From: Phascolarctos cinereus | Lineage: Eukaryota; Chordata; Mammalia; Diprotodontia; Phascolarctidae | Reading direction: 5' to 3' | Assembly (NCBI RefSeq): GCF_002099425.1 | Contig: NW_018343973.1 | Location: forward strand, 7,803,501-7,867,500 | DNA: 64,000 nt | Shown here: piece after piece, positions 21,701 through 35,164 of the stretch | Layout: every line of letters begins with the position of its first letter | How positions within the stretch are numbered: position 1 is the first letter of the stretch | Program-made: the position numbers and the translations under genes | Notes under the pieces: generated by a model | Database searches by the model: none | What the model was told of the DNA's origin: nothing | What the model saw: the letters and a program-made list of their open reading frames with translations, nothing else

Positions 21701-21820
21701 CTTTTTCATTTTTACCACTCTATATTAGCCCTGAGGAGCTATTTTATCTAGTTTGTGGGGGAAATCTGGAGAGGTTGGAATTTTCTGACTTACTCTGCCA
21801 TCTTCCCAGAATCCTGTCTC
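18761..21820 (-). mobile_element. L1 LINE (minus), both ends kept, most of ORF2 missing
   Basis: Read on the minus strand: the 5' start near 21815 reads 'gattctgggaagatggcaga'. A G/C-richer 5' UTR runs to about 21060. A degraded ORF1 occupies about 21050-20330 (coiled-coil-coding K/E-rich part, then a match to the ORF1 C-terminal half). An inter-ORF spacer holds runs of G and A. At 19670-19560 the start of ORF2 endonuclease appears ('aatctcagacaaagtgaagg', 'aaaatagatttaatcaaaag'; compare 25365-25405). Within about 40 bases the sequence jumps to the ORF2 C-terminus (LEYCCGVRNDK, 19485-19455), then a 3' UTR with a TATG microsatellite. About 3 kb of ORF2 is absent. The 11-bp flanking duplication suggests that it inserted in this form or was deleted later without loss of its ends. 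Confidence 0.75.
19080..19385. repeat. ATAC/TATG-type microsatellite inside the L1 3' UTR
   Basis: A long imperfect run of CATA, TATA, TACA and ACAC units. It gives spurious Y/I/H-rich open frames on both strands. Confidence 0.9.
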
Positions 21821-21831
21821 CTGAAGAGTTT
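21821..21831. repeat. Target-site duplication, 5' side of the minus-strand L1
   Basis: CTGAAGAGTTT. On the minus strand the cut site reads TTTTT|AAAAAAAAC, a good match to the L1 endonuclease preference. Confidence 0.65.
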
Positions 21832-22702
21832 TTTTTAAAAAGTAATTTCTACCTTTATGAAAATTTCCATTCAGTAACCCACTTTAGTAACATCTGTTTT
21901 AACTGACATCCCTGAGAAAGGGGGTATAAATGAATTTTCTAGGAATCTAAAGTTTAGTCTTTTAAACATTATGAATTACTTTTATTTTTACCATTTTAAG
22001 TTTTGGTACTTTTTGAATTTTTTTTTCTTTCCTGATCCCTGAGAAGCATGCTAAACATCATTTAACTTTTTCTTGATGATTTAGGGCTATTATTATAGAC
22101 GTAATTTATTTTGTATATTGCTACTTTTTTTTGGCAGGGAGGGTGCTTGATGTGTATAGACCCATTTGCCCCTCCACTAAATGGCCCCACTTTGCTCTAA
22201 GGTTAATGGCTTTTGAGTCATAGTATTGAGGCATTAATCTTAAAGATCAGTCCAATTCAAATTCATTTAAATTTTTTAAATTATAATTTCTAAATTCTAA
22301 TTGAATAGTTATTTTTTAATAAGGAAACTAAGATCTACAAAGTTTCATTTACTTTCTTGAGAGTGTGACACAAGTATAAGAAGTGGAATTCCTACAGATG
22401 TCTTCTGATTGCAAATTGGGTGAGCTACCCCTTACTCCAGAATCCCTTCCTTCCAGTTTGCTACTTTTTCCAATCTCTTCCCTCACTGTTAAAGGTTTAG
22501 TCAATTTAATCCTAGGTACTTTGGACTCATTATCTGCACCCCACCCCCACACTCCTTACTTCTCTAACCTGATGTCCTCTACAATTTAAAGGGAAGTAAA
22601 TTACCAGACTTGTTAAATCATTCAATTTAATTTTACAAGCAGTTAGAACCCACTTTCTGCCTGAGGGTGGTTCTCATGCAGAGTAAAGTACTTGTACCTT
22701 TT
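21832..22702. other. Unassigned AT-rich DNA
   Basis: No gene or family was recognised between the two L1s. Confidence 0.45.
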
Positions 22703-22716
22703 AAGAGCTATTTCCT
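22703..22716. repeat. Target-site duplication, left side of the full-length L1
   Basis: AAGAGCTATTTCCT, identical to 29310-29323. It is preceded by CCTTTT, so the cut site TTTT|AAGA fits L1 endonuclease. Confidence 0.95.
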
Positions 22717-22870
22717 GTTCCGCTTCAGGGAGCCAAGATGATGGAGTGAAAAGGTAACTGCTCTCACTCTCCCCTATCAATCTCTGAAAACCCAGAAAAT
22801 ATCACCCCAGAAAAAAACCCAGGAACAGCTGAACTAGAAGAAAGACAGGGAGCAGCAGTTCAGCAGCCCA

Positions 22871-23430
22871 GCAAAGGGATGTCCCAGTGCCTTAGCAAAA
22901 ATAAGAGAGGCAGAACTACAAGGTGCCCCAGGCTGATAAGTACCCTGCAGCATTCTGAAAGGAGGTGAAGAAAACAACCTAAAGGCTTCCTAAAGCCTTG
23001 GCCTTCTGGGTTCCAGCCCAACACCAGGTGAGTTGTCAGAGCCCTGCAACCTCCAATTGTGAAAAAATCCTGAAGCACAGGGGATAGAACAGGCAAACAC
23101 CAACACCTGGACCTCCGAGTGCCTCAGTGAGGGCAGGAGAAACTGGTGGAAACCAGCTCAGAAAACCCCCAGGTGCCTCGGCACTCTACCTCAAAGGAAT
23201 CTCCCAGTGCATTAGCAGAAAGCAGGGAGACCACACTGCAGGGGGCCCCAGGCAGATAAACTCCCTGCAGCACTCATCTAAAAGGAGCTGAAGAAAGCTA
23301 AAGGAAAGGAAAAGCAGGCAACCTAGAATTGCCTGAAAGTTCCAGCCTTGCTGATTCCAGCCCAACACGAGGTAAGCTGCCAGAAACCTATAGCCTCCAA
23401 TTGCCAACATAAGAGGCCCCAGCACACAAA
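22871..23430 (+). repeat. Two tandem ~320-bp units in the L1 5' UTR
   Basis: Unit 1 has 'cccagtgccttagcaaa' at 22883, 'gccccaggctgataag' at about 22925, 'ttccagcccaacaccaggt' at about 23011 and 'caacctccaattgtgaa' near 23046. Unit 2 has 'cccagtgcattagcaga' at 23203, 'gccccaggcagataaa' near 23245, 'ttccagcccaacacgaggt' near 23355 and 'agcctccaattgccaa' near 23392. The first anchors are 320 bases apart and the order is the same. This resembles the monomer arrays that act as promoters in some rodent L1s. Confidence 0.8.
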
Positions 23431-23537
23431 GCCAGTGACCAAGACCTAGGCTCCCAACACAAGAAGCTTGGGTCAGTGCCCTCTGTTCCCATCAGGAGAA
23501 CTCACTCTCTTTAAAGGCCAGGGAATAAAGAAACACC

Positions 23538-24513
23538 ATGAGTAAAAAGAAACATACCATAGATTCATATTATGAGAAGAGTGAAGATCAAGACAGAAAT
23601 TCTGAAGAGGACAACATTGTCAACAAACCCACATCTGCAACAACAAAAGGGAATATGAACTGGTCTGAAGCCCAAAAAGCCTTCTTAGAAGAGCTCAAGA
23701 AGGATTTTAATAGTCAAATGAGAGAGGTAGAAGAGTCCTTCAAAAATACAATTGGCCAATTGGAAAAAAAAATACACTGAAGAAAACAAGTCCCTAAAAA
23801 ACACAATTGGCCAATTGAAGAAGGAAGTACAAAAACTAAGAGAAGAAAACAATCTGTTAAAAACTAGAATTGGACAAATGGAAACTAATGTCTCTATGAG
23901 AGAGCAAGAATCAGTCAAACAGAAACAAAAAAATGAAAAAATAGATGAAACATAAAATACCTCATCAGTAAAACAACCGACCTGGAAAATCGATTCAGGA
24001 GAGACAATTTAAAAATTATTGGACTACCTGAAAATCATGATGAAAAAAGAGCCTGGACAGTATCTTTCAGGAAATCATAAAGGAAAACTGCCGAAGTCCT
24101 AGAACCAGAAGGGAAAATAACCATAGAAAGAATCCACTGATCACCACCTGAAAGAGATCCCAAATTGACAACGCCAAGGAATATAATAGCAAAATTCCAA
24201 AATTACCAGATGAAAGAGAAGGTGCTGCAAGCAGCCAGAAAGAAACAATTTAAATATCATGGAACCACAGTCAGGATTACACAGGACCTTGCAGCTTCTA
24301 CATTAAAAGACCAGGGCATGGAACATGATATTCCATAAGGCAAAGGAGCTTGGAATGCAGCCAAGGATCAATTACCCAGCAAAAATGAGCATCATTTTTC
24401 AAGGGAGGAGGTGGATATTCAATGAAATAGGAGACTTCCAAACTTTCCTGATAAAAAGACCAGAGCTCAACAAAAAATTTGATCTTCAAGTACAGGACTC
24501 AAGAAGGACTTAA
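23538..24513 (+). pseudogene. L1 ORF1 (RNA-binding protein), broken
   Basis: ORF1p is the trimeric RNA chaperone that coats L1 RNA in the cytoplasm. The start ATG opens MSKKKHTIDSYYEKSEDQD. Residues of about 50-130 are K/E-rich with heptad-like spacing, the expected coiled coil (IGQLKKEVQKLREENNLL near 23800-23850). The RRM region is visible as KTTDLENRFRRDNLKIIGLP (about 23970-24030). The C-terminal domain reads LGMQPRINYPAKMS and DFQTFLIKRPELNKKFDLQ, ending at 24513. The total matches the usual 330-350 codons. Frame changes occur near 23770, around 23950 (with a TAA) and between about 24080 and 24325, with further in-frame stops. The protein is not made intact. Confidence 0.9.
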
Positions 24514-25134
24514 AAAGGTAAATGGGACAGAAAGATACAATATGTTGTTAATGGGGGGGCTGTTTAAACCCCTACAAGGGAATATGACACTTGCAACCCT
24601 TGAGAATGTATTGTTATTACACCATGTTAAAGGACTATACACAAAGAGGGTGGATATTAGTTGACTTTGATGTAATGATAAAAAAAATCTAATCAAGTGG
24701 GTTAAATGGATCCAAATAAGTGGATCAATCTGATCTTAGAAAATGTACTGAGAAAGGAGGAGGCAGACAAGGGTAAATTACATTACAGGAAAAGACACAA
24801 AATCCTATTACAGCAGAGGGAAAGAAGGGGGGGGGAGCATTGTTTGAACCTTACTCTCATCAGATTTGGCTCAAGAAGGGCATAACATAATCAGTTAGGT
24901 ATAGAAATCTAACTTGCCCTATAGGCAGTAGGAGGGAAAAGGGGAAAGAAAAGGGAGGGGAAAGAAAAGGGAAGAGGGGAAAGAAGGGAGGGAAGAAGCA
25001 GTAAGAGTAAAGGTGAAGAAAAGGGAAAGGGATAATAAAAGGGAGGAGAGGGAAGGAGGCGGTGGTCAAAAGCAAAACACTAGTGAAGGGGGAAAGGAAA
25101 AAGGAGAAAGAAAAGCATAAATGGGGGGAAAAGG

Positions 25135-28951
<3,817 letters not shown>

Positions 28952-29309
28952 TATTGTTAAACTGAACCCTTCTCAGCATTACAAGGATCTAAGACATCTC
29001 CAGAGGCCTCGGATGGAAAATGCTGTCCACATCCAAAGAAAGAACTATGGAAGTCAATGCTATCACTTATTTTTACCTTCTGTTGAGTTTTGTTTCATCT
29101 TTCTGATGGTTCCTCCTATTGGTTTTAATTTTTACTTACAACTTCACTAATGTGAAAATATGTTTAATGGAATGTAAATGTAAAGCCTATATCAGATTGT
29201 GCACTTTCTTGGGGAGGGTTGGGGGGAGGAAGGGGGAGAAAAATTTTCAACTCAAAAGCATATGGAAGTGATTGTTGATAAATCAATAAAGTAATAAAAT
29301 TCAGAAAAA

Positions 29310-29323
29310 AAGAGCTATTTCCT
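29310..29323. repeat. Target-site duplication, right side of the full-length L1
   Basis: AAGAGCTATTTCCT directly after the A-tail, identical to 22703-22716. Confidence 0.95.
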
Positions 29324-29625
29324 TAAGGAATATGTTTCAGTTATTTATAGATTCATGTCTGGGTCCAGATGGTTGAGATTATTGAAAGCTGGACCTCCCA
29401 ATAAATAGAGTGTTTTATATTTAGCTTATTACTATTATGGAGTCCAATACAAAGGGTAGGTGCTATTCCTTTGCTTCACTCTTTTCCAAGAGTAGTGTTC
29501 TCCCCAGTGATCCTGTCAACTATTTCTGTCTGTAATTGGTTTGGGGACAAGATTCTTGGTAACTTGGTGGGCACCTGTCATAGTATAGAAAAGTGAAAAG
29601 ACTAAGATGAAAAGTAGGGATGTAC
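29324..29625. other. Unassigned DNA
   Basis: No gene or family was recognised. Confidence 0.4.
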
Positions 29626-30130
29626 CTATTCATAACAGCTGACATTTATGTAGTGCTTTACATACATCATTTCACTTTATTCTCAGAACAGCTCTGGGAA
29701 ATCGGTTGTTCAGCTGTTTTTCAGTTGTGTCTGACTTTTTGTGACTGCATTTGTGGTTTTCTTTGCAAAGATGCTGTAGCAGTTTCCCACTTCCTTCTCC
29801 ACCTCGTTTTATAGATGAGGAACTGAGCCATACAGGGTTAAGTGATTTACCCAGGGTCACACAGCTAGTAAGTATCTGAGGCCAGATTTGAACTCAGGAA
29901 GATGAGTCTTCCTGACTCCAGACCCAGCACTCTAACCACTAGGTCACTTAGCAATGGGGAAATAGGTATTATTTCTATCATCCTCATTTGACAGATTAAA
30001 AAAAAATTAAGATTATCATGGTTAATTGAGTTTTCCATGATCACACAGATAGGTATCAGAAGCTAGATCCAAACCCAGATCGCTGCTGAATCCAAGTGTA
30101 CTTTCCACTATACTGCATTACCTTTCATAT
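29626..30130 (-). mobile_element. MIR/Ther-type SINE (minus), split by a MAR1
   Basis: The right part of the reverse complement is at 29626-29700 ('ctgacatttatgtagtgctt', 'tacatacatcatttcacttt', 'cagaacagctctggga'). It resumes at about 29960 ('gtattatttctatcatcctc', 'atttgacagatt', 'gatcacacagataggtatca', 'gaatccaagtgtactttcca'). The two pieces make one degraded copy. Confidence 0.65.
29706..29955 (-). mobile_element. MAR1-type SINE (minus), inserted in the MIR
   Basis: Plus strand: 'gtttttcagttgtgtctgac', 'tttttgtgactgcatttgtg', 'cttccttctccacctcg', 'gggttaagtgatttacccag', 'ggtcacacagctagtaagta', 'gatgagtcttcctgactcca', ending 'ctaggtcacttagca'. A short GGGAAAT lies at each side (about 29696 and 29957), possibly the duplication. 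Confidence 0.75.
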
Positions 30131-31640
30131 TTCACTATGGCTATAGACAAATAGAGGTTAGATCAAGGAACTTTGTGTAAATCTTAAAAGATTGTGTGCA
30201 ATTTGAATAATTAGTATTATTATTATTGCTTCCCAATCAAGGAAAGGAAAACTTTCTGGGTACATCCAGATCAAGATATGGGATCTATGATAAATAAAAT
30301 CCTCTTTTCTTCCATGCTTACCCTGAACATTTTATTCAAGTGAAACCAACTTTTTTTTACCCTACTCCTATTCTGATGTCTCATTGTGATTTGGAGGTGA
30401 CCAAAGGTCCTATTATTTGAACACAAGCTTGGGAAGGTCCTATTGAGCACAAAGGGTCCAAATATTGACGCTGATAATAGACAATATTTCTTTTATACCA
30501 AAGCCAGCTTCAGGCTTTTATTCAAACTCTTCATTAAATGGGCCACAGGATGGTAAAATTTTCAGCCATAGTTACATTTAAGCCACAGTTTGTAGAGGAG
30601 TGATAGCCTGTGTTAATGAATGCAGGGACCACCCACCCTGATAACATCTCTGATCTCATAAGGAAGTGTTTGAAGAGAAATCAGGATAATTTCAACTTTA
30701 CTAACATCTTTTGAAAGGAATTCACAAACCGTGCAACCTGAAGGTACTGTAGGGAAAGTGGGATTGGTAGGTTTACTTTGCAAAGTATATAGTAGGTGTT
30801 TAGTTAAAACTTTTTCCATAATTGGGACTTATTGACTGCCACGTTTAAGCCTATGATATATGCTCCATTCAGGGGAGAATGAGGATAAAAAAATTATTCT
30901 TACCATTCTGCAGTGTATTCTGGTTATCAAAGTCCTTAATAGGCATTTAATAAATGTTTATTGATTTTGTTGATGAGGAAAACTCAAGAAGAGAGATTTG
31001 TCTAAGATCATCCTTTGAAGGTCTGAAAGATCATTTTAACTTTAGCCTAAGGGTGGCAATGTCAATGCTATTCCAATAAAAAAAAAAGGTGGCTAAATAT
31101 TGGTGCAAAGATCATGCGGCTGTTATTATATGCCAGTATTAGTCATCCTAGAGCCAGAGGAAAAGCAGGGTGTCTTTGGGCCTTTACGTAGTAACAACAT
31201 TGATAGTCTTCAGTATGTATGGCAGCCTCCATGCATCTCCTGATTGATTCTTTTTGGGCAAAGGTACATTAGGCAAAACTTTTTAACTGTGTAATTTATT
31301 ACAGCATGACAGTTAATGATACATGCTTATGTTACAGATGGCATTTCACCTGTTAAACAGTGCTGATTGTTATTAATTTATAAGAGTAAACAAGTCCAGT
31401 TCTATTATGTCACATGTTGCTAATGTGCTTCCCCCCTCCTCCAAATTCTAACAGAATACTGTCAGATTTCCAGCAGTTGGGAGTTTCTGAAAATTGCCTG
31501 AAAGGATCCTTAATTACACACATCCCTATTATGAGGTATACACATGAGAAGTGGGAGAATACAAAGTTCTTCGTATTAGAAGGTATTCCCCATTAGAGAG
31601 TAATTTTAACCAGGGTAAACCTTCTTTTTCCTCCAGGAGA
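30131..31640. other. Mostly unassigned DNA
   Basis: A short L2 terminus is visible at 30935-30968 ('ataggcatttaataaatgtt'), followed by a weak MIR-like stretch to about 31030. Otherwise no gene or family was recognised. Confidence 0.4.
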
Positions 31641-32255
31641 AACCAAATGACTGTCAATCAACAAGTATTTTATTAAGAACTTGCTATGTGCCATACATTA
31701 TGATAAGCTCTAGGGGTAGAAAGTAAGGTAAAAACACCGCCATGCCCTGAAGAAGCTCACATTCTAATGGGGGCAGCAACATTACAGTGTTGTACATTAG
31801 GGATAGATACAGAATAACTAGAAAGTAATCTCAGAGGGAAGGTATTAGCAGTGAAAGTGGGAAGTGTCGGAGGGAGGTGATTAGGAAATACCTCCTGCAG
31901 AAAGTGGTATTTGAGCTGAGTCTTGAAGGAATACAAGGAAGCTCAGAGGTAGAAATGGAAATGGCAAACATTCCAGGCAAAGAGGTCAGCCAGTGAAAAG
32001 GCATGAAGTCAGGAGATAATGTGTTGTGTATGTGGAATGGCAAAAATGTCAGTTTTACTGCTCCATAGAGTATGAGGAGGGGGGCATAAAGTATAATAAG
32101 ACTAGAAAAATCGGAAGGGGCCAGGTTGTGAAGGGCATTAAACAGTTAAACAGACCATTTTATATTAGATTCTCAAGGTGATAGGGAGTCAATGGAGTTT
32201 ACTGAGTAGAGGGTAACATGATCAGAACTTTGCTTTAATAAAACCACTTTGCTAG

Positions 32256-32265
32256 CTGAGTGGAA
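32256..32265. repeat. Target-site duplication of the plus-strand MAR1, left
   Basis: CTGAGTGGAA, matching CTGAATGGAA at 32513-32522 with one difference. Confidence 0.65.
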
Positions 32266-32512
32266 GGCAGCCAGGTGGCACGAGTGGATAGAGCACTGGG
32301 CCTGGAGTCAGGAAAACCTGAGTTCAAATACAGCCTCAGATATTTATTAGCTGTGTGACCTTGGGCAAGTCACTTAACCCTGTTTGCCCCAGTTCCCCAT
32401 CTGTAAAATAAGCTGAAGAAGATGACAAATCACTCCAGCATCTTTGCCAAGAAAACTCCAAATGGAATCACAAAAAGTCAGACATGACTGAAAAAAATGA
32501 CTAACAAAAAAA
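32266..32512 (+). mobile_element. MAR1-type SINE (plus), full length, in L2
   Basis: The best plus-strand example: 'ggcagccaggtggcacgagt', 'ggatagagcactgggcctgg', 'agtcaggaaaacctgagttc', 'aaatacagcctcagatattt', 'gggcaagtcacttaaccctg', 'catctgtaaaataagctgaa', 'catctttgccaagaaaactc', 'aaaagtcagacatgactgaa'. It has a tRNA-type head with A and B box-like parts, CORE, then RTE-like tail. A 10-bp duplication flanks it. Confidence 0.85.
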
Positions 32513-32522
32513 CTGAATGGAA
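32513..32522. repeat. Target-site duplication of the plus-strand MAR1, right
   Basis: CTGAATGGAA. The L2 sequence continues beyond it. Confidence 0.65.
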
Positions 32523-32595
32523 AATAGGTCCACCTGGGGAGAGATCCAAGGAAGAAGACCAACCAGTAGGCTATTGAAATAATACAAACATGAAA

Positions 32596-32892
32596 GCTGG
32601 ACACAATGATACATCAGATACCTACAATCTTGTTTTGGGGGATATTGAGTCTGGTATACCACTTGAGTTTCTAGGATTCTGAGCTTCAATAAGGTTAAGG
32701 TAATTAAGTGTCTGTAGGGGTTTGGGGCAGGGAGCAGCGAAGGACACAGGCTGCTCAAGGAGGACAGACTTGGGCCAGGTCAGAAATAGAGCATATCAAA
32801 ACTCCCATGCAGATCGCTAGTACAATTAGGATGCTGAAATGCCACTGTCTTTCTAGCCTGGGTAAGATAAGGAGATTTATTTTAGAAAAAAA
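32596..32892 (+). pseudogene. 7SL (SRP) RNA retropseudogene
   Basis: 7SL RNA is the scaffold of the signal recognition particle. The stretch follows it end to end. Its 5' part is 'gctggacacaatgatacatc' (7SL: gccgggcgcggtggcgcg). The middle of the 5' domain is 'ccacttgagtttctaggatt' and 'ctgagcttcaataaggttaa', with 'taattaagtgtctg' (7SL: gatcgggtgtccg). The S domain is 'ggctgctcaaggagga', 'gggccaggtcagaaatagag', 'catatcaaaactcccatgca' and 'gatc'. The 3' domain is 'aatgccactgtctttctagc' and 'ctgggtaagataaggaga'. Length is about 288 against 300. It ends in an A-rich tail (32884-32892). Flanks read TACAAACATGA and TACAAGTGTGA, a decayed duplication. Many CpG sites have changed. It is not expected to be transcribed or to function. 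Confidence 0.85.
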
Positions 32893-33257
32893 TGTACAAG
32901 TGTGAGGGGAGAAGGACCTGTACCAAGGTAGTGATTGTTTGAGTGGAGAGAAGTATAAAGGGACATATGTGAGATGTTATGAAGGTGGAAACAATAAGAC
33001 TTGAAAACAGATCAGATATGTAGGGTGAGAGTGAGTGAAAAACTAAGGATGGAACCCAGGCTGTGAACCTGGGTCACTGACAGAATGGTGGTACACTTGG
33101 AAGTAATAAAGATATTTGGAAGAGAAAAAGGTTTGGGGAAAAGATAAAGAGTTCCATTTTATACATGCTGAATTTGATATGTCCTGTATATTACCCTTCT
33201 CTGAGACGTCCAAGAGGTAGTTAGCAATGAGAGACTAGAGCTCAGGAGAGAGACTAG

Positions 33258-33365
33258 GCTCTAGGACAGATAGATGGCACAGTGGATGGAGTGCCAGGCA
33301 TAGAGTCAGGAAGGCCTCAGCTCAAATCCAGCTTCAGACATGACTGGAAGGACTGAACAACAAAA
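33258..33365 (+). mobile_element. Short SINE: MAR1-like head joined to MAR1-like tail end, CORE missing
   Basis: 'agatagatggcacagtggat', 'ggagtgccaggcatagagtc', 'aggaaggcctcagctcaaat', 'ccagcttcagacatgactgg', 'aaggactgaacaacaa'. The head runs to the point after the B box and then passes straight to the last bases of the MAR1 tail. About 130 bases of CORE and tail are absent. Confidence 0.65.
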
Positions 33366-33655
33366 TTTAAAAAAATAGATTTCCTTAACAATAATTTGGG
33401 AAGGATATTCCATAAGAATGTATTGGGATGCGGTGCCCCTATTTTTTTTGCCCTGGTGGTGTTCCCAATAAGCATACAGCATCAGGCTTAGGGACAAAAG
33501 ACTCCCTCTGTGCTCGGCTTTTATACGTGGGCAGCTAGGATGTTTTGCCAAGAGTTTGACCCTTAGTCACCTGTGTTAATTCAGGCTCAGGAATAGTTTC
33601 ATTGCCTTTTAGGGGATAAAAATGTAGCCTATCCTCCATGGGTCAGTTGTTGATC
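33366..33655. other. Unassigned DNA
   Basis: No gene or family was recognised. The minus-strand open frame at 33306-33551 runs through the short SINE and is a chance frame. Confidence 0.4.
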
Positions 33656-33659
33656 CTGC

Positions 33660-33922
33660 TTGTTGTTATTGTTGTTGTTATCGAGTAGTTTCAGTTGTGC
33701 CTGACTCTTTGTGACCCTATTTGGACTCTTCTTGGCAAAAATACTGTAGTGGTTTGCCATTTTCTTCTTCAGGTCATTTTATAGATGAAGAAACTGAGGC
33801 AAGTAGGGTTAAATGATTTCCCCAGAAACAAACAGCAAGTAAGTGTCTGAGGCTAGATTTGTACACAGGTCCTCCTGACTCCAGGGCCAGTTCTCTTATC
33901 TACTGCATCATATAGTTGCCCT
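33660..33922 (-). mobile_element. MAR1-type SINE (minus)
   Basis: Plus strand: 'tagtttcagttgtgcctgac', 'tctttgtgaccctatttgga', 'ctcttcttggcaaaaatact', 'ggtttgccattttcttc', 'aagtaagtgtctgaggctag', 'ggtcctcctgactccagggc', ending 'catcatatagttgccc'. GTT repeats precede it (33660-33680). Confidence 0.8.
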
Positions 33923-33949
33923 TTTAAATGACTTGTTAATGCTCGTGTT

Positions 33950-34166
33950 TAGTTTTTGTTCAGTTATATCTGACTCTTCATGACAGTATATGGAATTTTC
34001 TTGGCAAAGATACTGGAGAGGTTTGCAATTTCCTTCTCTAGCTCATTTTACTGATGAGGAAACTGAGGCAAATAGGGTTCAGTGACTTGCTATCATGTAG
34101 CTAGTAAGTATCTGAGGCCAGATTTAAACTCAGGAAGATGAGTCTATCCCCTGTGACACCTAACTT
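33950..34166 (-). mobile_element. MAR1-type SINE (minus), second copy in tandem
   Basis: 'tttttgttcagttatatctg', 'actcttcatgacagtatatg', 'gaattttcttggcaaagata', 'ctggagaggtttgcaatttc', 'agctagtaagtatctgaggc', 'gaagatgagtctatcccctg', ending 'gacacctaactttcc'. It lies 28 bases from the previous copy in the same orientation. The head has a small internal deletion. Confidence 0.75.
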
Positions 34167-34184
34167 TCCTACTAGTTGATCCTA

Positions 34185-34430
34185 CCACAATGATACTAAA
34201 GATAAGTATTTCCATTATTTATAAGGCTTATAATAAACCATGTGAATTAAATAGTGTAAGTATTGCTATCCCCCTTTTACAGATGAAGAAACTGAGACTT
34301 AGAGAATTTAAATGCCTTATGCACAGAGACACAACTAGTTGTCAAACTAGATTTAGTAGCAGAGGCAGTATTTGAGGACAGCTTTTCTACATTAAAGCCT
34401 AGCCTGATACACTAACCCATCTCCTTGGAT
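34185..34430 (-). mobile_element. MIR-type SINE (minus)
   Basis: 'gtattgctatccccctttta', 'cagatgaagaaactgagact', 'tagagaatttaaatgcctta' and the following 'gacacaactagttgtcaaac' match reverse-complement MIR. Confidence 0.6.
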
Positions 34431-34639
34431 CAAAGAGAATCTAGATATCCAGACAGCTAGAATAAAGGAATGATTTTGAGTTCAGGAGAAGTCAAGGACC
34501 AGAAGTTGCCAGATATCTTCCCTCAAGTGGACTGAGAAAGAAAAACTGATTAGGCATAAAGAAAAGACAAATTTCTCAGAGAGGGAGGCAAATTATATCT
34601 AATAGCATTTCTATAGTAGTTGGATGTTTAAAAAAACCC
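34431..34639. other. Unassigned DNA
   Basis: No gene or family was recognised. Confidence 0.4.
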
Positions 34640-34787
34640 ACTTTCTTATTATCATAAATCATCTTGATTTTTGCAAAGTACTTTCCTCACAACAACACTG
34701 TGAGCTAGGTAGGACAAGCATTATAAACCCCATTTTATAGGTGTAGAAACTGAGATTTAAAGAGGTTTTAATACACAAATAATGAGT

Positions 34788-34975
34788 AGCAGTGGAAAAG
34801 AGCATTGACTTTGTAGTCTAAGCATCAGGGTTCAAATCCCAGTTCTCTCTTACTTCCTTTGCCACTCTGGATAAGGCATTATTAACATGTGCCTTAGTTT
34901 CCTTATCTATAAAATGAGTGGGCAGAACTAGGCAACATCTAAGGACTTTTCCAATTTGAAATCTATGATCATTAA
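34788..34975 (+). mobile_element. MIR-type SINE with L3-like tail (plus)
   Basis: 'gtagcagtggaaaagagcat', 'cagggttcaaatcccagttc', 'gtgccttagtttccttatct', 'ataaaatgagtgggcagaac', 'ggacttttccaatttgaaat', 'ctatgatc'. The CORE is followed by the CR1/L3-like end. Confidence 0.65.
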
Positions 34976-34986
34976 CAATCTTATCA

Positions 34987-35164
34987 ATCAGTGATGTCAA
35001 ACTCAAATCTACATGTAAAGATCCTTGTGGACCACATATTAACTTAGTTCTAAAATGTGATGTTAGCCATGTTTTATTGCATTTTTATTTATTTTTTTTA
35101 TTTCCCAATTATATTTTGATCTGGTTCTGGAAGTACTGGAATGTTATGTGCCTCATGCAACCTA
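34987..35164. mobile_element. hAT-like DNA transposon remnant
   Basis: It begins CAGTGATGTCAAACTC, a hAT-like terminus seen in many mammals, and contains 'cttgtggaccacatattaac', 'gccatgttttattgcatttt', 'atttcccaattatattttga' and 'tctggttctggaagtactgg'. These follow the non-autonomous element I know by its 'ggccgcatgtttgacac' far end. Here the far end is decayed (GTGCCTCATGCAACC). No transposase is present. Confidence 0.5.

Larger units (their letters stand above)
31650..33255 (-). mobile_element. Long L2 LINE (minus), interrupted by MAR1 and a 7SL pseudogene
   Basis: The plus strand is the reverse complement of the last 1.1 kb of L2: 'caacaagtattttattaaga', 'cttgctatgtgcc', 'tgaagaagctcacattctaa', 'cctcctgcagaaagtggtat', 'ttgagctgagtcttgaagga', 'ggttgtgaagggcattaaa', 'ggtgatagggagtcaatgga', 'aacatgatcagaactttgct', then (after MAR1) 'aaccagtaggctattgaaat' and (after 7SL) 'aaggatggaacccaggctgt', 'aaagagttccattttataca', 'gagacgtccaagaggtagtt'. 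It is the longest L2 copy in the window and is too decayed to code. Confidence 0.85.
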
